64,000 bases of DNA from Bacillus gaemokensis. GTDB taxonomy: Bacteria > Bacillota > Bacilli > Bacillales > Bacillaceae_G. The notes under the pieces are model-generated. The model saw only the letters and a program-made list of their open reading frames with translations. It made no database searches and was not told the DNA's origin. A program made the translations under genes and the position numbers. Positions 30,378 to 38,210 of the stretch are shown here, piece by piece; position 1 is the first letter of the stretch, and each line of letters starts with the position of its first letter. The stretch lies in assembly GCF_001590835.1 (NCBI RefSeq), contig NZ_LTAQ01000008.1, positions 641 to 64,640 on the forward strand, written 5' to 3'.

Positions 30378-30401
30378 ACTGATTAAAGTTTCACTTTATT
30401 T
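30378..30401 (-). repeat. fragment of the bcr-type inverted repeat, copy C
   Basis: ACTGATTAAAGTTTCACTTTATTT is identical to the right part of copy A (4267-4290), without the stem partner. It lies in the 312-bp gap between menC and the response regulator gene, which otherwise holds only the terminator at 30417. Confidence 0.75.
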
Positions 30402-30416
30402 CAGGTGATTGGGTGT

Positions 30417-30450
30417 AAGGAAAGGCTGCTATTGTGGGCAGCCTTTTCTT
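30417..30450 (+). terminator. men operon terminator
   Basis: AAAGGCTGC pairs with GCAGCCTTT around a six-base loop, followed by TCTTATT. Confidence 0.85.
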
Positions 30451-30619
30451 ATTGTACAAACGGAATAGACTGGTTTAAAATCAAGCATGTTAAAATATAT
30501 ATCCAAAAAAACAGTTGGATGTTTTGAAAGTGTATAACTCCGCAAGGCTGGAGCGATAGAATAGAAACGAAATAGATATGAAATATTGAATGCTAACTTT
30601 ATACGGGGGGGGGAATAAA

Positions 30620-31315
30620 ATGAAACGTATTTCGATTTTGATAGCTGATGATGAGATGGAAATTGCAGATTTAATTGCTATCCATTTAGAAAAAGAAGGC
30701 TACCGTGTAGTCAAAGCATCTAATGGGAAAGAAGCTATTCAAGTTATTCAATCGCAAGTAATTGATTTGGTAATTTTAGATATTATGATGCCTGAAATGG
30801 ATGGTTATGAAGTAACGCGTCAAATTCGAGGACAATACCATATGCCTATCATTTTCTTAAGTGCAAAAACATCTGACTTTGATAAAGTAACAGGACTGGT
30901 AATTGGGGCAGATGATTACATGACGAAACCTTTCACTCCTATTGAACTAGTTGCTCGTGTAAATGCTCAGTTACGGAGATTTTTGAAGTTGAATCAACCT
31001 AAACCAGATAATAAATTCGTTTTGGAAGTTGGTGGATTAGTTATTTATCCTGATCAACGGACAGTTAGTCTCTATGGTGAACATATTGAGCTAACGCCAA
31101 AAGAGTTTGATATTTTATATTTACTAGCGAGTCATCCAAAGAAAGTTTATAATGTGGAAAATATTTTTCAACAAGTGTGGGCAGAGGACTACTATGAAGG
31201 TGGGAATACAGTTATGGTACATATTCGTACCTTACGAAAAAAACTTGGAGAGGATAAAAGGAAAAACAAATTGATAAAAACGGTTTGGGGGGTTGGGTAT
31301 ACATTCAATGGCTAA
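30620..31315 (+). CDS. OmpR/VanR-type response regulator (kinase partner truncated)
   Basis: A DNA-binding response regulator of 231 residues. The receiver has acidic pocket DDE near residue 10, phospho-acceptor Asp54 (VILDIMMPEMDGYE) and Lys in TKPF. The C-terminal winged helix (about 130-231) ends TVWGVGYTFNG. It resembles VanR-like regulators of bacilli. ATG 30620 follows a run of G. The kinase gene that overlaps its stop is reduced to 40 codons, so this regulator is either orphaned or phosphorylated by another kinase. Confidence 0.93.
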   Translation: MKRISILIADDEMEIADLIAIHLEKEGYRVVKASNGKEAIQVIQSQVIDLVILDIMMPEMDGYEVTRQIRGQYHMPIIFLSAKTSDFDKVTGLVIGADDYMTKPFTPIELVARVNAQLRRFLKLNQPKPDNKFVLEVGGLVIYPDQRTVSLYGEHIELTPKEFDILYLLASHPKKVYNVENIFQQVWAEDYYEGGNTVMVHIRTLRKKLGEDKRKNKLIKTVWGVGYTFNG

Positions 31316-31430
31316 AATGATAAGAAGCTTTCGTTCAAAAATGATTGCATTATTTGCGTTAAGTATGGTACTAGCTGGTACGATTTTTTTATGTGAATTG
31401 AAAAGTATTCAAAGTAATTTTCATATATGA
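31308..31430 (+). pseudogene. truncated VanS-like sensor kinase, first 40 codons
   Basis: ATG 31308 overlaps the regulator stop, the normal RR-HK junction. The product MAKMIRSFRSKMIALFALSM continues VLAGTIFLCELKSIQSNFHI and stops at 31430. This is the cytoplasmic start and first membrane helix of a VanS-like kinase. No later kinase sequence (H-box, N-box, G-box) occurs in the following 470 bases, so the rest was deleted. Confidence 0.85.
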
Positions 31431-31904
31431 TTCAACAGTAAAATGTCATTTTACTATAGCTATAGTGGAAAGTATCTATACTAAACATTAACAATATTCT
31501 ATATAAATATTCTCAATTTACTGTATATTCGATTGGTGTTAAGCTAATTATGAAGCGGATATCTGTTTCATGGCTATGTCTCTGTGTTTTATTGAAATAT
31601 TCTCCATTAATCCTAGCGCGAGATCTATATTAGGATAAAGGCACTGATAAAGTGCCTTTTTTTTATTTTCTTTCAGAAATCTTGACCTTAAAAAATATTG
31701 ATTTTAACTTCTTTCTATTTGAATTTGCCTGTAGGATAGAAAGATATTTTTCAGTTTATCCTGTAAAATCCCGATTGGTGGGGAGTTAAATAACTCAAGT
31801 ATTCTTTGATAATTGTAAATTGCTTTTGTAATATACAATATCACGATTTAGGATAGAATATGAATTAGAAGCAGTTGAATTTTCAATTTTAGTGGAGGTA
31901 TTGT
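31431..31904. other. non-coding scar after the truncated kinase
   Basis: No gene is evident in 474 bases. The stretch holds a terminator at 31638-31662 and a degenerate left part of the bcr-type repeat at 31765-31787 (AAATCCCGATTGGTGGGGAG). The repeat remnant marks a possible site of the deletion that removed the kinase. Confidence 0.6.
31638..31662 (+). terminator. intrinsic terminator
   Basis: AAAGGCACT pairs with AGTGCCTTT around five bases, followed by a T tract. It is probably the original terminator of the two-component operon. Confidence 0.9.
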
Positions 31905-33281
31905 ATGATACATATCGATAGAGAAAGATGGGGTAGGATTCAGAGTATATTTATATATAGTCTACTACTAAGTACAATCTTTACACCAATGCTTTTTTAC
32001 GTTGTGTATGGACTACAATTAGCCAACGGATTTGAAGGATATTGGCCATCTATCTTGTTTTATACTACCTATATGACTGGGGTGTTCATTTGGATACCTA
32101 TAGTTAGTAAGATTGGTATTCATCGATCTTTATACTGGTCTGTGTTCATTACGATAGTATCTATCATTAGTGTTGCCTTTTTTAAAGATTCTTCCCTATG
32201 GCTTGAAGGAAGTGCATTAGTTTCTGGTTTTTCAGTTAGTACTATTTCTTCAATGACAAGCACTTTATTATTTCGTCACGTAGAAAGAGGGGGGAAAGTT
32301 TTTAACGAAAATCAACAAGCAATGATTATTTTTATCGTTTTCTTCTTGTTAATTGTAATACTTTTGGCCATTAGCTTAGTAAACCTGCCACTAGTAACCT
32401 TAGTGTATGGAAGTTGCTTAATTAGCATACTTTTGGCCATAAGAAAAATGCCAACAATTGAAAAAGTCAAAGAAATGCCCTCTTTTTCAATTATAGGGGC
32501 AGTCGTAAGGTTTCTGTTGTTTTCTCTACTCGTTATTCTGTTACGTGCGAGTCGTAGTATAGACAATGAACAAATCATACTCTTTTTCCTTATTGTGACT
32601 ATACTGCTTGTTGGTTTCATGCTTTTTAAATTATTAAGAGGTCAATTTTTTCATAAACTTTCTTCATCATTACCAGCTAAATTAAAGGCCCAATCATTTT
32701 TGCTTGGATTTGGAAATGGTTATTTATTTTTGATAGGGATATTTTATAGTTTTGCATTTTATAATATTTTAACTAGTATTTTTATTGTAATCGGTCCGTA
32801 TTTATTAGGGATGTTAATGTCTACACTGTTAAACAATAAAACGGTTAAGAAAATGAATCCAGTATATATTTTTCTATTGAGTACATTTTTAATGTTATTC
32901 GGATTTTATTCACCGATATTTATTATCCTTAGTGTAACAATTGGGAGCTATACATTTAACATGATTTCTTCTAAAAATAATATGAATGTATATACCCATA
33001 ATCCTTCACACAGAGAGCTTTCATTACTCATTCACACAACTTGGAGATCGATTGGAAATATGTGTTTACAATTCTTTGTATTTGTTGTGATTGTGACGGT
33101 TGGGATTTACTACGATACCCAGTGGTCGCAACTTTTTCAAACAATTGTTGGAAGGAATAAGTTGGAGATTCCGGGGTTACCAGTACCGCTATTAATGTTT
33201 ATTTTAGCATTCTGTTGTTGGCTTGGAATGGTAGGTTTAGGTGTTTGGATCAGTAAAAGATCTACTCCAAAAGAAGCTTAG
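31905..33281 (+). CDS. MFS-like multi-pass membrane transporter
   Basis: A 458-residue integral membrane protein with about 12 to 14 hydrophobic segments and basic loops. Overall layout (two halves separated by a charged loop near residues 185-200, basic loops such as RKMPTIEKVK) suggests the major facilitator superfamily, but I see no clean MFS motif A and no recognisable substrate family. TGGAGG precedes the ATG. It is a single gene with its own terminator. An export role is possible, given the neighbouring regulator, but this is a guess. Confidence 0.7.
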   Translation: MIHIDRERWGRIQSIFIYSLLLSTIFTPMLFYVVYGLQLANGFEGYWPSILFYTTYMTGVFIWIPIVSKIGIHRSLYWSVFITIVSIISVAFFKDSSLWLEGSALVSGFSVSTISSMTSTLLFRHVERGGKVFNENQQAMIIFIVFFLLIVILLAISLVNLPLVTLVYGSCLISILLAIRKMPTIEKVKEMPSFSIIGAVVRFLLFSLLVILLRASRSIDNEQIILFFLIVTILLVGFMLFKLLRGQFFHKLSSSLPAKLKAQSFLLGFGNGYLFLIGIFYSFAFYNILTSIFIVIGPYLLGMLMSTLLNNKTVKKMNPVYIFLLSTFLMLFGFYSPIFIILSVTIGSYTFNMISSKNNMNVYTHNPSHRELSLLIHTTWRSIGNMCLQFFVFVVIVTVGIYYDTQWSQLFQTIVGRNKLEIPGLPVPLLMFILAFCCWLGMVGLGVWISKRSTPKEA

Positions 33282-33290
33282 AATGATGTA

Positions 33291-33335
33291 AGCAGGTACT
33301 TATTTAGAAATTTTATAGGTATCTGCTCTATTTTT
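33291..33335 (+). terminator. terminator of the transporter gene
   Basis: AGCAGGTACTT pairs with AGGTATCTGCT (two G-T pairs) across a 15-base loop and is followed by TATTTTT. Confidence 0.65.
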
Positions 33336-33347
33336 CGCCCTAAACAT

Positions 33348-33359
33348 TATAACGTTATA
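33348..33359. promoter_or_regulatory. candidate operator palindrome upstream of the catabolic operon
   Basis: TATAACGTTATA is a perfect 12-bp palindrome 109 bp before the first gene of the 33.4-39.5 kb operon. It could bind the operon's own GntR/UTRA regulator. Only the palindrome is seen; the role is inferred. Confidence 0.4.
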
Positions 33360-33420
33360 TTTACTTTTATTTTTTTTCATGTTACTCTAAATGTGTGAAA
33401 GAGATAAAGTGAAACTAAAA

Positions 33421-33434
33421 TGTAAGCGTATTCT
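33421..33434 (+). promoter_or_regulatory. candidate cre (CcpA) site of the catabolic operon
   Basis: TGTAAGCGTATTCT matches 12 of 14 positions of TGWAANCGNTNWCA and lies 34 bp before the first start codon, a usual place for a roadblock or promoter cre site in a carbohydrate operon. Confidence 0.55.
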
Positions 33435-33467
33435 TTAGGGCTTTTTATAGAAAAGGGTGGAAGTACA

Positions 33468-34568
33468 ATGACAGAACGATTCGTACTACGTAATGTAAAA
33501 CGTGTGAACGGGGAAGAAATTGACATTGTAATTGAAAATAATAAAATCGCTGAGATAACAAAGGCTGGTGCTGGAGAAGGTGGAAAGATTTTCGATTACT
33601 CAGATGTGTATGTATCGAGTGGTTGGATTGATTTACATGTTCATGCCTTTCCAGAATTTGATCCATATGGAGATGAAGTAGATGAAATTGGCGTTAAACA
33701 AGGGGTAATAACAATTGTTGATGCGGGGAGCTGTGGTGCAGATCGTATTGCAGATTTAGTTGCAAGTAGAGAGCAGGCGAAAACAAACTTATTTGCCTTT
33801 TTGAACATTTCACGCATTGGATTAAAACGAATTAACGAATTATCCAATATGGAATGGATAGATAGAGAGAAAGTCGTGCAAGCAGTTGATCAATATAAAG
33901 ACATAATTGTTGGTTTAAAGGCACGAATTAGTAAAAGCGTCGTTTGTGGTAGTGGGATTGAACCATTACATGTAGCACGGTCATTATCTCGTGAAACATT
34001 GTTACCGCTTATGGTACACATCGGTTCAGCACCTCCTCGTATTGAAGAGGTAGTACCGCTTTTAGAAAAAGGTGATGTCATTACGCATTACTTAAACGGA
34101 AAAGAAAATAACCTTTTTGATAAGGAAGGAAAGCCGCTTAAGGTGTTACTTGATGCGATTGAACGTGGTATCCATTTAGATGTTGGGCATGGTAATGCTA
34201 GTTTTTCATTTAAAGTGGCTGAAGCAGCGAAGCACCATGGTATCGGACTTCATACAATTAGTACAGATATATATCGTAAAAATCGTGTACATGGTCCGGT
34301 TTATAGTATGGCAAATGTTCTTTCTAAATTCCTTCATTTAGGTTATGCCTTAGAGGAAGTTATTGCAGCTGTTACGACGAATGCAGCAAATTGGCTTAAG
34401 AAACCAGAACTTGGCCGAATTCAGGCTGGAGATATTGCGAATTTAACCTTATTTACGGTTAAAAATGAACCAATTACGTTAATTGATTCAGAAGGGGATC
34501 AGCGCATAGCTGAAAGAAGAATTGATACAAAAGGGGTTGTAATAAATGGGTCATTCATTGAATGCTAA
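33468..34568 (+). CDS. amidohydrolase/deacetylase family metallohydrolase (EF_0837 type)
   Basis: A 366-residue amidohydrolase-superfamily enzyme. The metal site is seen as HVH (DLHVHAFPEFD, about residue 57), a probably carboxylated Lys in GLKARISKS, His in MVHIGSAP and DVGHGNAS and the catalytic Asp in HTISTDIYRKN. It belongs to the family named for Enterococcus EF_0837, close to dihydroorotases and N-acetylglucosamine-6-phosphate deacetylases, and always found beside the next two genes. I infer that it removes an acyl group from an amino-sugar acid. It starts the operon behind AAGGGTGG and overlaps the next gene by 23 nt. Confidence 0.88.
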   Translation: MTERFVLRNVKRVNGEEIDIVIENNKIAEITKAGAGEGGKIFDYSDVYVSSGWIDLHVHAFPEFDPYGDEVDEIGVKQGVITIVDAGSCGADRIADLVASREQAKTNLFAFLNISRIGLKRINELSNMEWIDREKVVQAVDQYKDIIVGLKARISKSVVCGSGIEPLHVARSLSRETLLPLMVHIGSAPPRIEEVVPLLEKGDVITHYLNGKENNLFDKEGKPLKVLLDAIERGIHLDVGHGNASFSFKVAEAAKHHGIGLHTISTDIYRKNRVHGPVYSMANVLSKFLHLGYALEEVIAAVTTNAANWLKKPELGRIQAGDIANLTLFTVKNEPITLIDSEGDQRIAERRIDTKGVVINGSFIEC

Positions 34569-35655
34569 ATACGGATTGAAACGTGTAATTAATGCGAGCG
34601 GGAGAATGAGTATTTTAGGCGTATCTGCTCCAACTAATACAGTAATGGATGCGATGAAACATGGTGGACAAAATTATGTGGAAATTGCAGATTTAGTAGA
34701 TAAAGCAGGCGATTATATTGCGAGTATCTTAGATTCAGAGGCAGCTGTTGTTGTCAATTCAGCTTCAAGCGGCATTGCACTTTCTGTCGCCGCACTTGTT
34801 ACAGAAGGCAATCGTCGTAAGAGTGAAAGACTTCATCAAGAAGTAATTGCAAAAAATGAAGTCATTATGCTGAAAGGGCACAACGTTCAGTATGGTGCAC
34901 CTGTTGAAACGATGATTTACTTAGGTGGCGGTAAGCTTGTGGAAGTAGGTTATGCGAACGAAGGGAAAGCTGAACATATTGAAGATGCAATTGGTGAAAA
35001 TACAGCCGCTATTCTGTATGTGAAATCACACCATGCAGTTCAAAAAAATATGATTTCTGTTGAAGAAGCATGGGAAGTCGCTAAGAGAAATGGTGTACCG
35101 CTTATTGTAGATGCAGCTGCAGAAGAAGATCTTCAAAAATATGTGAAGTATTCTGATCTAGCAATCTATAGTGGTTCTAAAGCAATTGAAGGGCCGACTT
35201 CAGGAATTGTCGGTGGTAAGAGGAAGTATATTGAATGGATTAAAGTACAGCTGCATTGCAGTGGAAGAAGCATGAAAGTTGGGAAAGAAACAACATTTGG
35301 CTTACTGCAAGCACTTGATGAGTATGGCGTTAAAGAAGATAAGAGTGAACAAGAAAAAGAAATGTTACAAGCACTGATGCCGCTGAAAGAATTAGCAGGC
35401 GTGAATGTAACACTTGTGCAGGATGAAGCAGGACGAGCAATATTCCGTGCACGTATTCATATTGACGAAGCAAAAATAAATAAAACAGCAAAAGATATTG
35501 TAACAGGCTTACGTGAAGGGGAAATCGCGATTTATACACGTGATTATGGTGTGAGACAAGGACATTTTGATATTGATCCACGTCCACTTCAAGGTGATGA
35601 TATACACGTGATTGAATCAAAATTAAGAGAACTAGTGGGGGGGAAAATAAGATGA
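34546..35655 (+). CDS. DgaE-like PLP-dependent ammonia lyase
   Basis: A 369-residue fold-type I PLP enzyme of the SelA-related family that includes DgaE, the D-glucosaminate-6-phosphate ammonia lyase of Salmonella. The PLP lysine is Lys212 in YSGSKAIEGPTSG, and Asp189 in IVDAAAEED should hold the pyridine nitrogen. It would convert a 2-amino-2-deoxy aldonate to the 2-keto-3-deoxy acid with release of ammonia. It overlaps the deacetylase by 23 nt (AGGGG before the ATG) and the aldolase by 4 nt (ATGA), which indicates tight translational coupling. Confidence 0.88.
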   Translation: MGHSLNAKYGLKRVINASGRMSILGVSAPTNTVMDAMKHGGQNYVEIADLVDKAGDYIASILDSEAAVVVNSASSGIALSVAALVTEGNRRKSERLHQEVIAKNEVIMLKGHNVQYGAPVETMIYLGGGKLVEVGYANEGKAEHIEDAIGENTAAILYVKSHHAVQKNMISVEEAWEVAKRNGVPLIVDAAAEEDLQKYVKYSDLAIYSGSKAIEGPTSGIVGGKRKYIEWIKVQLHCSGRSMKVGKETTFGLLQALDEYGVKEDKSEQEKEMLQALMPLKELAGVNVTLVQDEAGRAIFRARIHIDEAKINKTAKDIVTGLREGEIAIYTRDYGVRQGHFDIDPRPLQGDDIHVIESKLRELVGGKIR

Positions 35656-36407
35656 CAAACATTCAAAAACGTTTTTATAAAGGCCGCGTGGCATTAAATG
35701 TATTAGCAAGTAGTATTGAAAATGCGAAAGAATTATTTGACGCAGCGGAAGGTTATGTATTGGTAGGTGTTTTATCAAAAGATTACCCAACAGTAAAAGA
35801 AGCAGTAGTTGCAATGAGAGAATACGGAAAAGAAATTGACGAAGCTGTATCTATTGGACTTGGTGCAGGAGATAATCGCCAAGCGGCAGTAGTGGCAGAG
35901 ATTGTAAAACAGTATCCTGGTAGTCATATTAACCAAGTGTTTCCTGCTGTTGGAGCTACACGTGCAAATCTTGGGGAAAAGGATAGCTGGATTAATAGTT
36001 TAGTATCGCCTACAGGAAGAGTAGGGTATGTAAATATTTCAACAGGACCAATCAGTGCAGCACAAGATGAGCATGCGATTGTACCTATTAAAACGGCAAT
36101 CGCACTTATACGTGATATGGGTGGAAACGCAATTAAGTACTTCCCGATGAAAGGATTAGCTCATGAAGAAGAGTTCCATGCAGTTGCGACAGCATGTGCT
36201 GAAGAAGGATTTGCATTAGAACCAACAGGCGGAATTGATAAAGAAAACTTTGAAACGATTTTACGCATTGCGTTAGAGGCAAATGTGCAACAAGTGATTC
36301 CACATGTGTATTCATCTATTATTGATAAAGAAACAGGGAAAACGAATGTGGAAGATGTTCGAGAACTATTAGCAACAGTAAAGAAATTAGTTAATCAACA
36401 TGCCTAA
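35652..36407 (+). CDS. DgaF-like 2-keto-3-deoxy-6-phosphogluconate aldolase (EF_0839 type)
   Basis: A 251-residue TIM-barrel aldolase of the EF_0839/DgaF family. The Schiff-base lysine is likely Lys162 in GGNAIKYFPMKG, and EPTGGID binds phosphate. It would cleave KDPG to pyruvate and glyceraldehyde 3-phosphate. ATGA overlap with the lyase gene and 8-nt overlap with the kinase gene show a single translational unit. Assignment is from family knowledge and gene context. Confidence 0.88.
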   Translation: MTNIQKRFYKGRVALNVLASSIENAKELFDAAEGYVLVGVLSKDYPTVKEAVVAMREYGKEIDEAVSIGLGAGDNRQAAVVAEIVKQYPGSHINQVFPAVGATRANLGEKDSWINSLVSPTGRVGYVNISTGPISAAQDEHAIVPIKTAIALIRDMGGNAIKYFPMKGLAHEEEFHAVATACAEEGFALEPTGGIDKENFETILRIALEANVQQVIPHVYSSIIDKETGKTNVEDVRELLATVKKLVNQHA

Positions 36408-37416
36408 GAATATTGCAGTATTTGGAGAAGTGATGATGCGCCTTCAGGTACCTGGTTATGAATATTTATCGCAAGCAAATACACTGAATTATTCATTTTC
36501 CGGTACAGGCGTAAATGTCGCATCCGCACTTGCTCGTTTAGGACATGGCGGTTCACTTGTATCCACATTGCCAGATAATGCAGTAGGAGATGCAGCGATA
36601 TCATATGTTCAAAAATTAGGCATTCATCACTCGTTTATTAAGCGGGGCGGAAAATATGTTGGTATGTACTTTTTAGAGAATGGATTTGGAGCGCGGCCAA
36701 GCCGCGTTACCTATTCCAATCGATTAGAGAGCAGTTTTAATACAGCGCCTGAAGGAACGTACCATTTTGAAGAAATTGCGAAAAAAATCGATGTCGTTCA
36801 TTTTTGCGGTATTACACTTGCGATGAATGATTCTGTTCGTCAGCATATGCAATCTTTTGCCAAAGCTGTGAAAGAGAACGGTGGTACAGTTGTTTTTGAT
36901 TGTAATTATCGGCCATCTCTTTGGGGAGAAGGTGGATATGAACAGGCAAAACCACATTATGAAGAAATGCTATATCTAGCTGATATTGTGATGATGAACG
37001 AAAAAGATGCGATGTTCATTCTTGGGATGAAAACAGACGAGATAGAGCGTAAAGAGCAATTAACTGATTTAATCCCTAAGGTTGCAAAGCGGTACCATAT
37101 TTCTACAATTGCAGGGACACATCGAGCGATAAATAGTGATAATACGCATTCACTTTGTGGGTATATGTTTAAAAATCAAAGATTCACATTTTCAAAAACA
37201 CTCACGTTTTCTGTATATGATAGAATAGGTGCTGGAGATGCTTATACGAGCGGAATTATCCATGGCGAGGTAGAAGGATTTGCATCAGAGAAAACAGTAG
37301 CATTTGCTGCGGTAGCGGGAATGCTTGCACATACAATCGTCGGTGATACGCCGATGTCATCGGAGAAAGATATATTCAGAGCGATGACGGAATCAGTAGG
37401 TGATGTAGAAAGGTAG
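36400..37416 (+). CDS. PfkB-family sugar kinase, probable 2-keto-3-deoxygluconate kinase
   Basis: A 338-residue ribokinase-family kinase. GEVMMRLQVPG at the N-terminus, the sugar-binding FSGTGVNVASALARLG and the anion-hole motif DRIGAGDAYTSG near residue 285 are present. With an aldolase acting on a 6-phosphate and a GntP-type permease that imports unphosphorylated acid, its best role is to phosphorylate the 2-keto-3-deoxy acid or the hexonate before it. It starts within the aldolase gene without a clear ribosome binding site, so it depends on coupling. Confidence 0.88.
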   Translation: MPKNIAVFGEVMMRLQVPGYEYLSQANTLNYSFSGTGVNVASALARLGHGGSLVSTLPDNAVGDAAISYVQKLGIHHSFIKRGGKYVGMYFLENGFGARPSRVTYSNRLESSFNTAPEGTYHFEEIAKKIDVVHFCGITLAMNDSVRQHMQSFAKAVKENGGTVVFDCNYRPSLWGEGGYEQAKPHYEEMLYLADIVMMNEKDAMFILGMKTDEIERKEQLTDLIPKVAKRYHISTIAGTHRAINSDNTHSLCGYMFKNQRFTFSKTLTFSVYDRIGAGDAYTSGIIHGEVEGFASEKTVAFAAVAGMLAHTIVGDTPMSSEKDIFRAMTESVGDVER

Positions 37417-38141
37417 TGAGTGTAGCGGTGAACGTAACTCGAAAAAAAGGACCATTATATTTACAAATTAAGAATATACTTCGGGATCGGATATTACATG
37501 GTGTATATGCGATTCATACAAATATCCCTTCAGAACCACAGTTAGAAGAAGAGTTTAAAGTAAGTAAAATCACAGTGCGAAATGCGATTAAAGAACTTGT
37601 TCAAGAAGGGTATTTGGAAAAGAAGAGTGGAAAAGGAACAAAAGTCATTCGAAATACTTCGACTGCAAAACTTTCTAAAGGAAAGCGATTTACAGAAGTT
37701 TTAGTGGAAGAAGGGCATAAAGTTCAGAAGAAATTGCTGCAAGCAGGAGTTGTAGATAATGAGGAAGGAACAGTACCTTTTCGATTATTTGGAAAGCAGT
37801 GTTTCCGTATCGAGCGCTTGTATGTTTTGAATGATGCACCATATATTCATTATACGCACTATTTGCCGGTGCAAATGGAGGTAGCGGAACTATCGGATTT
37901 AACGTTCCAATCACTTTATGGCTTAGTCGAAGAACAAGGCGTACACTTAGAAAACTTTCGAGATGAGTTTGCTGTTGCTACTCCGCCAGCTCATATTGGG
38001 ACGATATTAGGGGAAAAGGAAAATACATCATTATTAAAGCGGATGCGTTATTCATATGATGAAATCGGAACAGTAATTGAATATAGTGAAGGATATTATA
38101 ATACTGAAATGCAACATTATGTTGTGAATTATGATGTATAA
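37416..38141 (+). CDS. GntR/HutC-family transcriptional regulator with UTRA domain
   Basis: A 241-residue regulator. Residues 10-75 form the GntR winged helix (PLYLQIKNILRDRI to SEPQLEEEFKVSKITVRNAI), and 95-235 the UTRA ligand-binding domain typical of sugar-responsive repressors. It begins at GTG 37416, overlapping the last base of the kinase stop. Being inside the operon, it is probably an autoregulated repressor relieved by a pathway intermediate. A terminator follows, yet the permease gene comes next on the same strand. Confidence 0.92.
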   Translation: MSVAVNVTRKKGPLYLQIKNILRDRILHGVYAIHTNIPSEPQLEEEFKVSKITVRNAIKELVQEGYLEKKSGKGTKVIRNTSTAKLSKGKRFTEVLVEEGHKVQKKLLQAGVVDNEEGTVPFRLFGKQCFRIERLYVLNDAPYIHYTHYLPVQMEVAELSDLTFQSLYGLVEEQGVHLENFRDEFAVATPPAHIGTILGEKENTSLLKRMRYSYDEIGTVIEYSEGYYNTEMQHYVVNYDV

Positions 38142-38175
38142 AACCTGAAGAGGAATGAATTCCTCTTGGGTTTTA
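38140..38175 (+). terminator. internal terminator between regulator and permease
   Basis: AAGAGGAA pairs with TTCCTCTT, extended by AAAACC with GGGTTTT, at the GntR stop codon. It would lower permease expression relative to the enzymes unless read through. Confidence 0.85.
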
Positions 38176-38176
38176 A

Positions 38177-38190
38177 TGGGAACGTTTTCA
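38177..38190 (+). promoter_or_regulatory. second candidate cre-like site
   Basis: TGGGAACGTTTTCA matches 12 of 14 positions of the cre consensus and lies 20 bp before the permease start. It would suit separate catabolite control of uptake. Evidence is motif only. Confidence 0.4.
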
Positions 38191-38210
38191 TATCGAAGGG
38201 GGAAGTGGAT

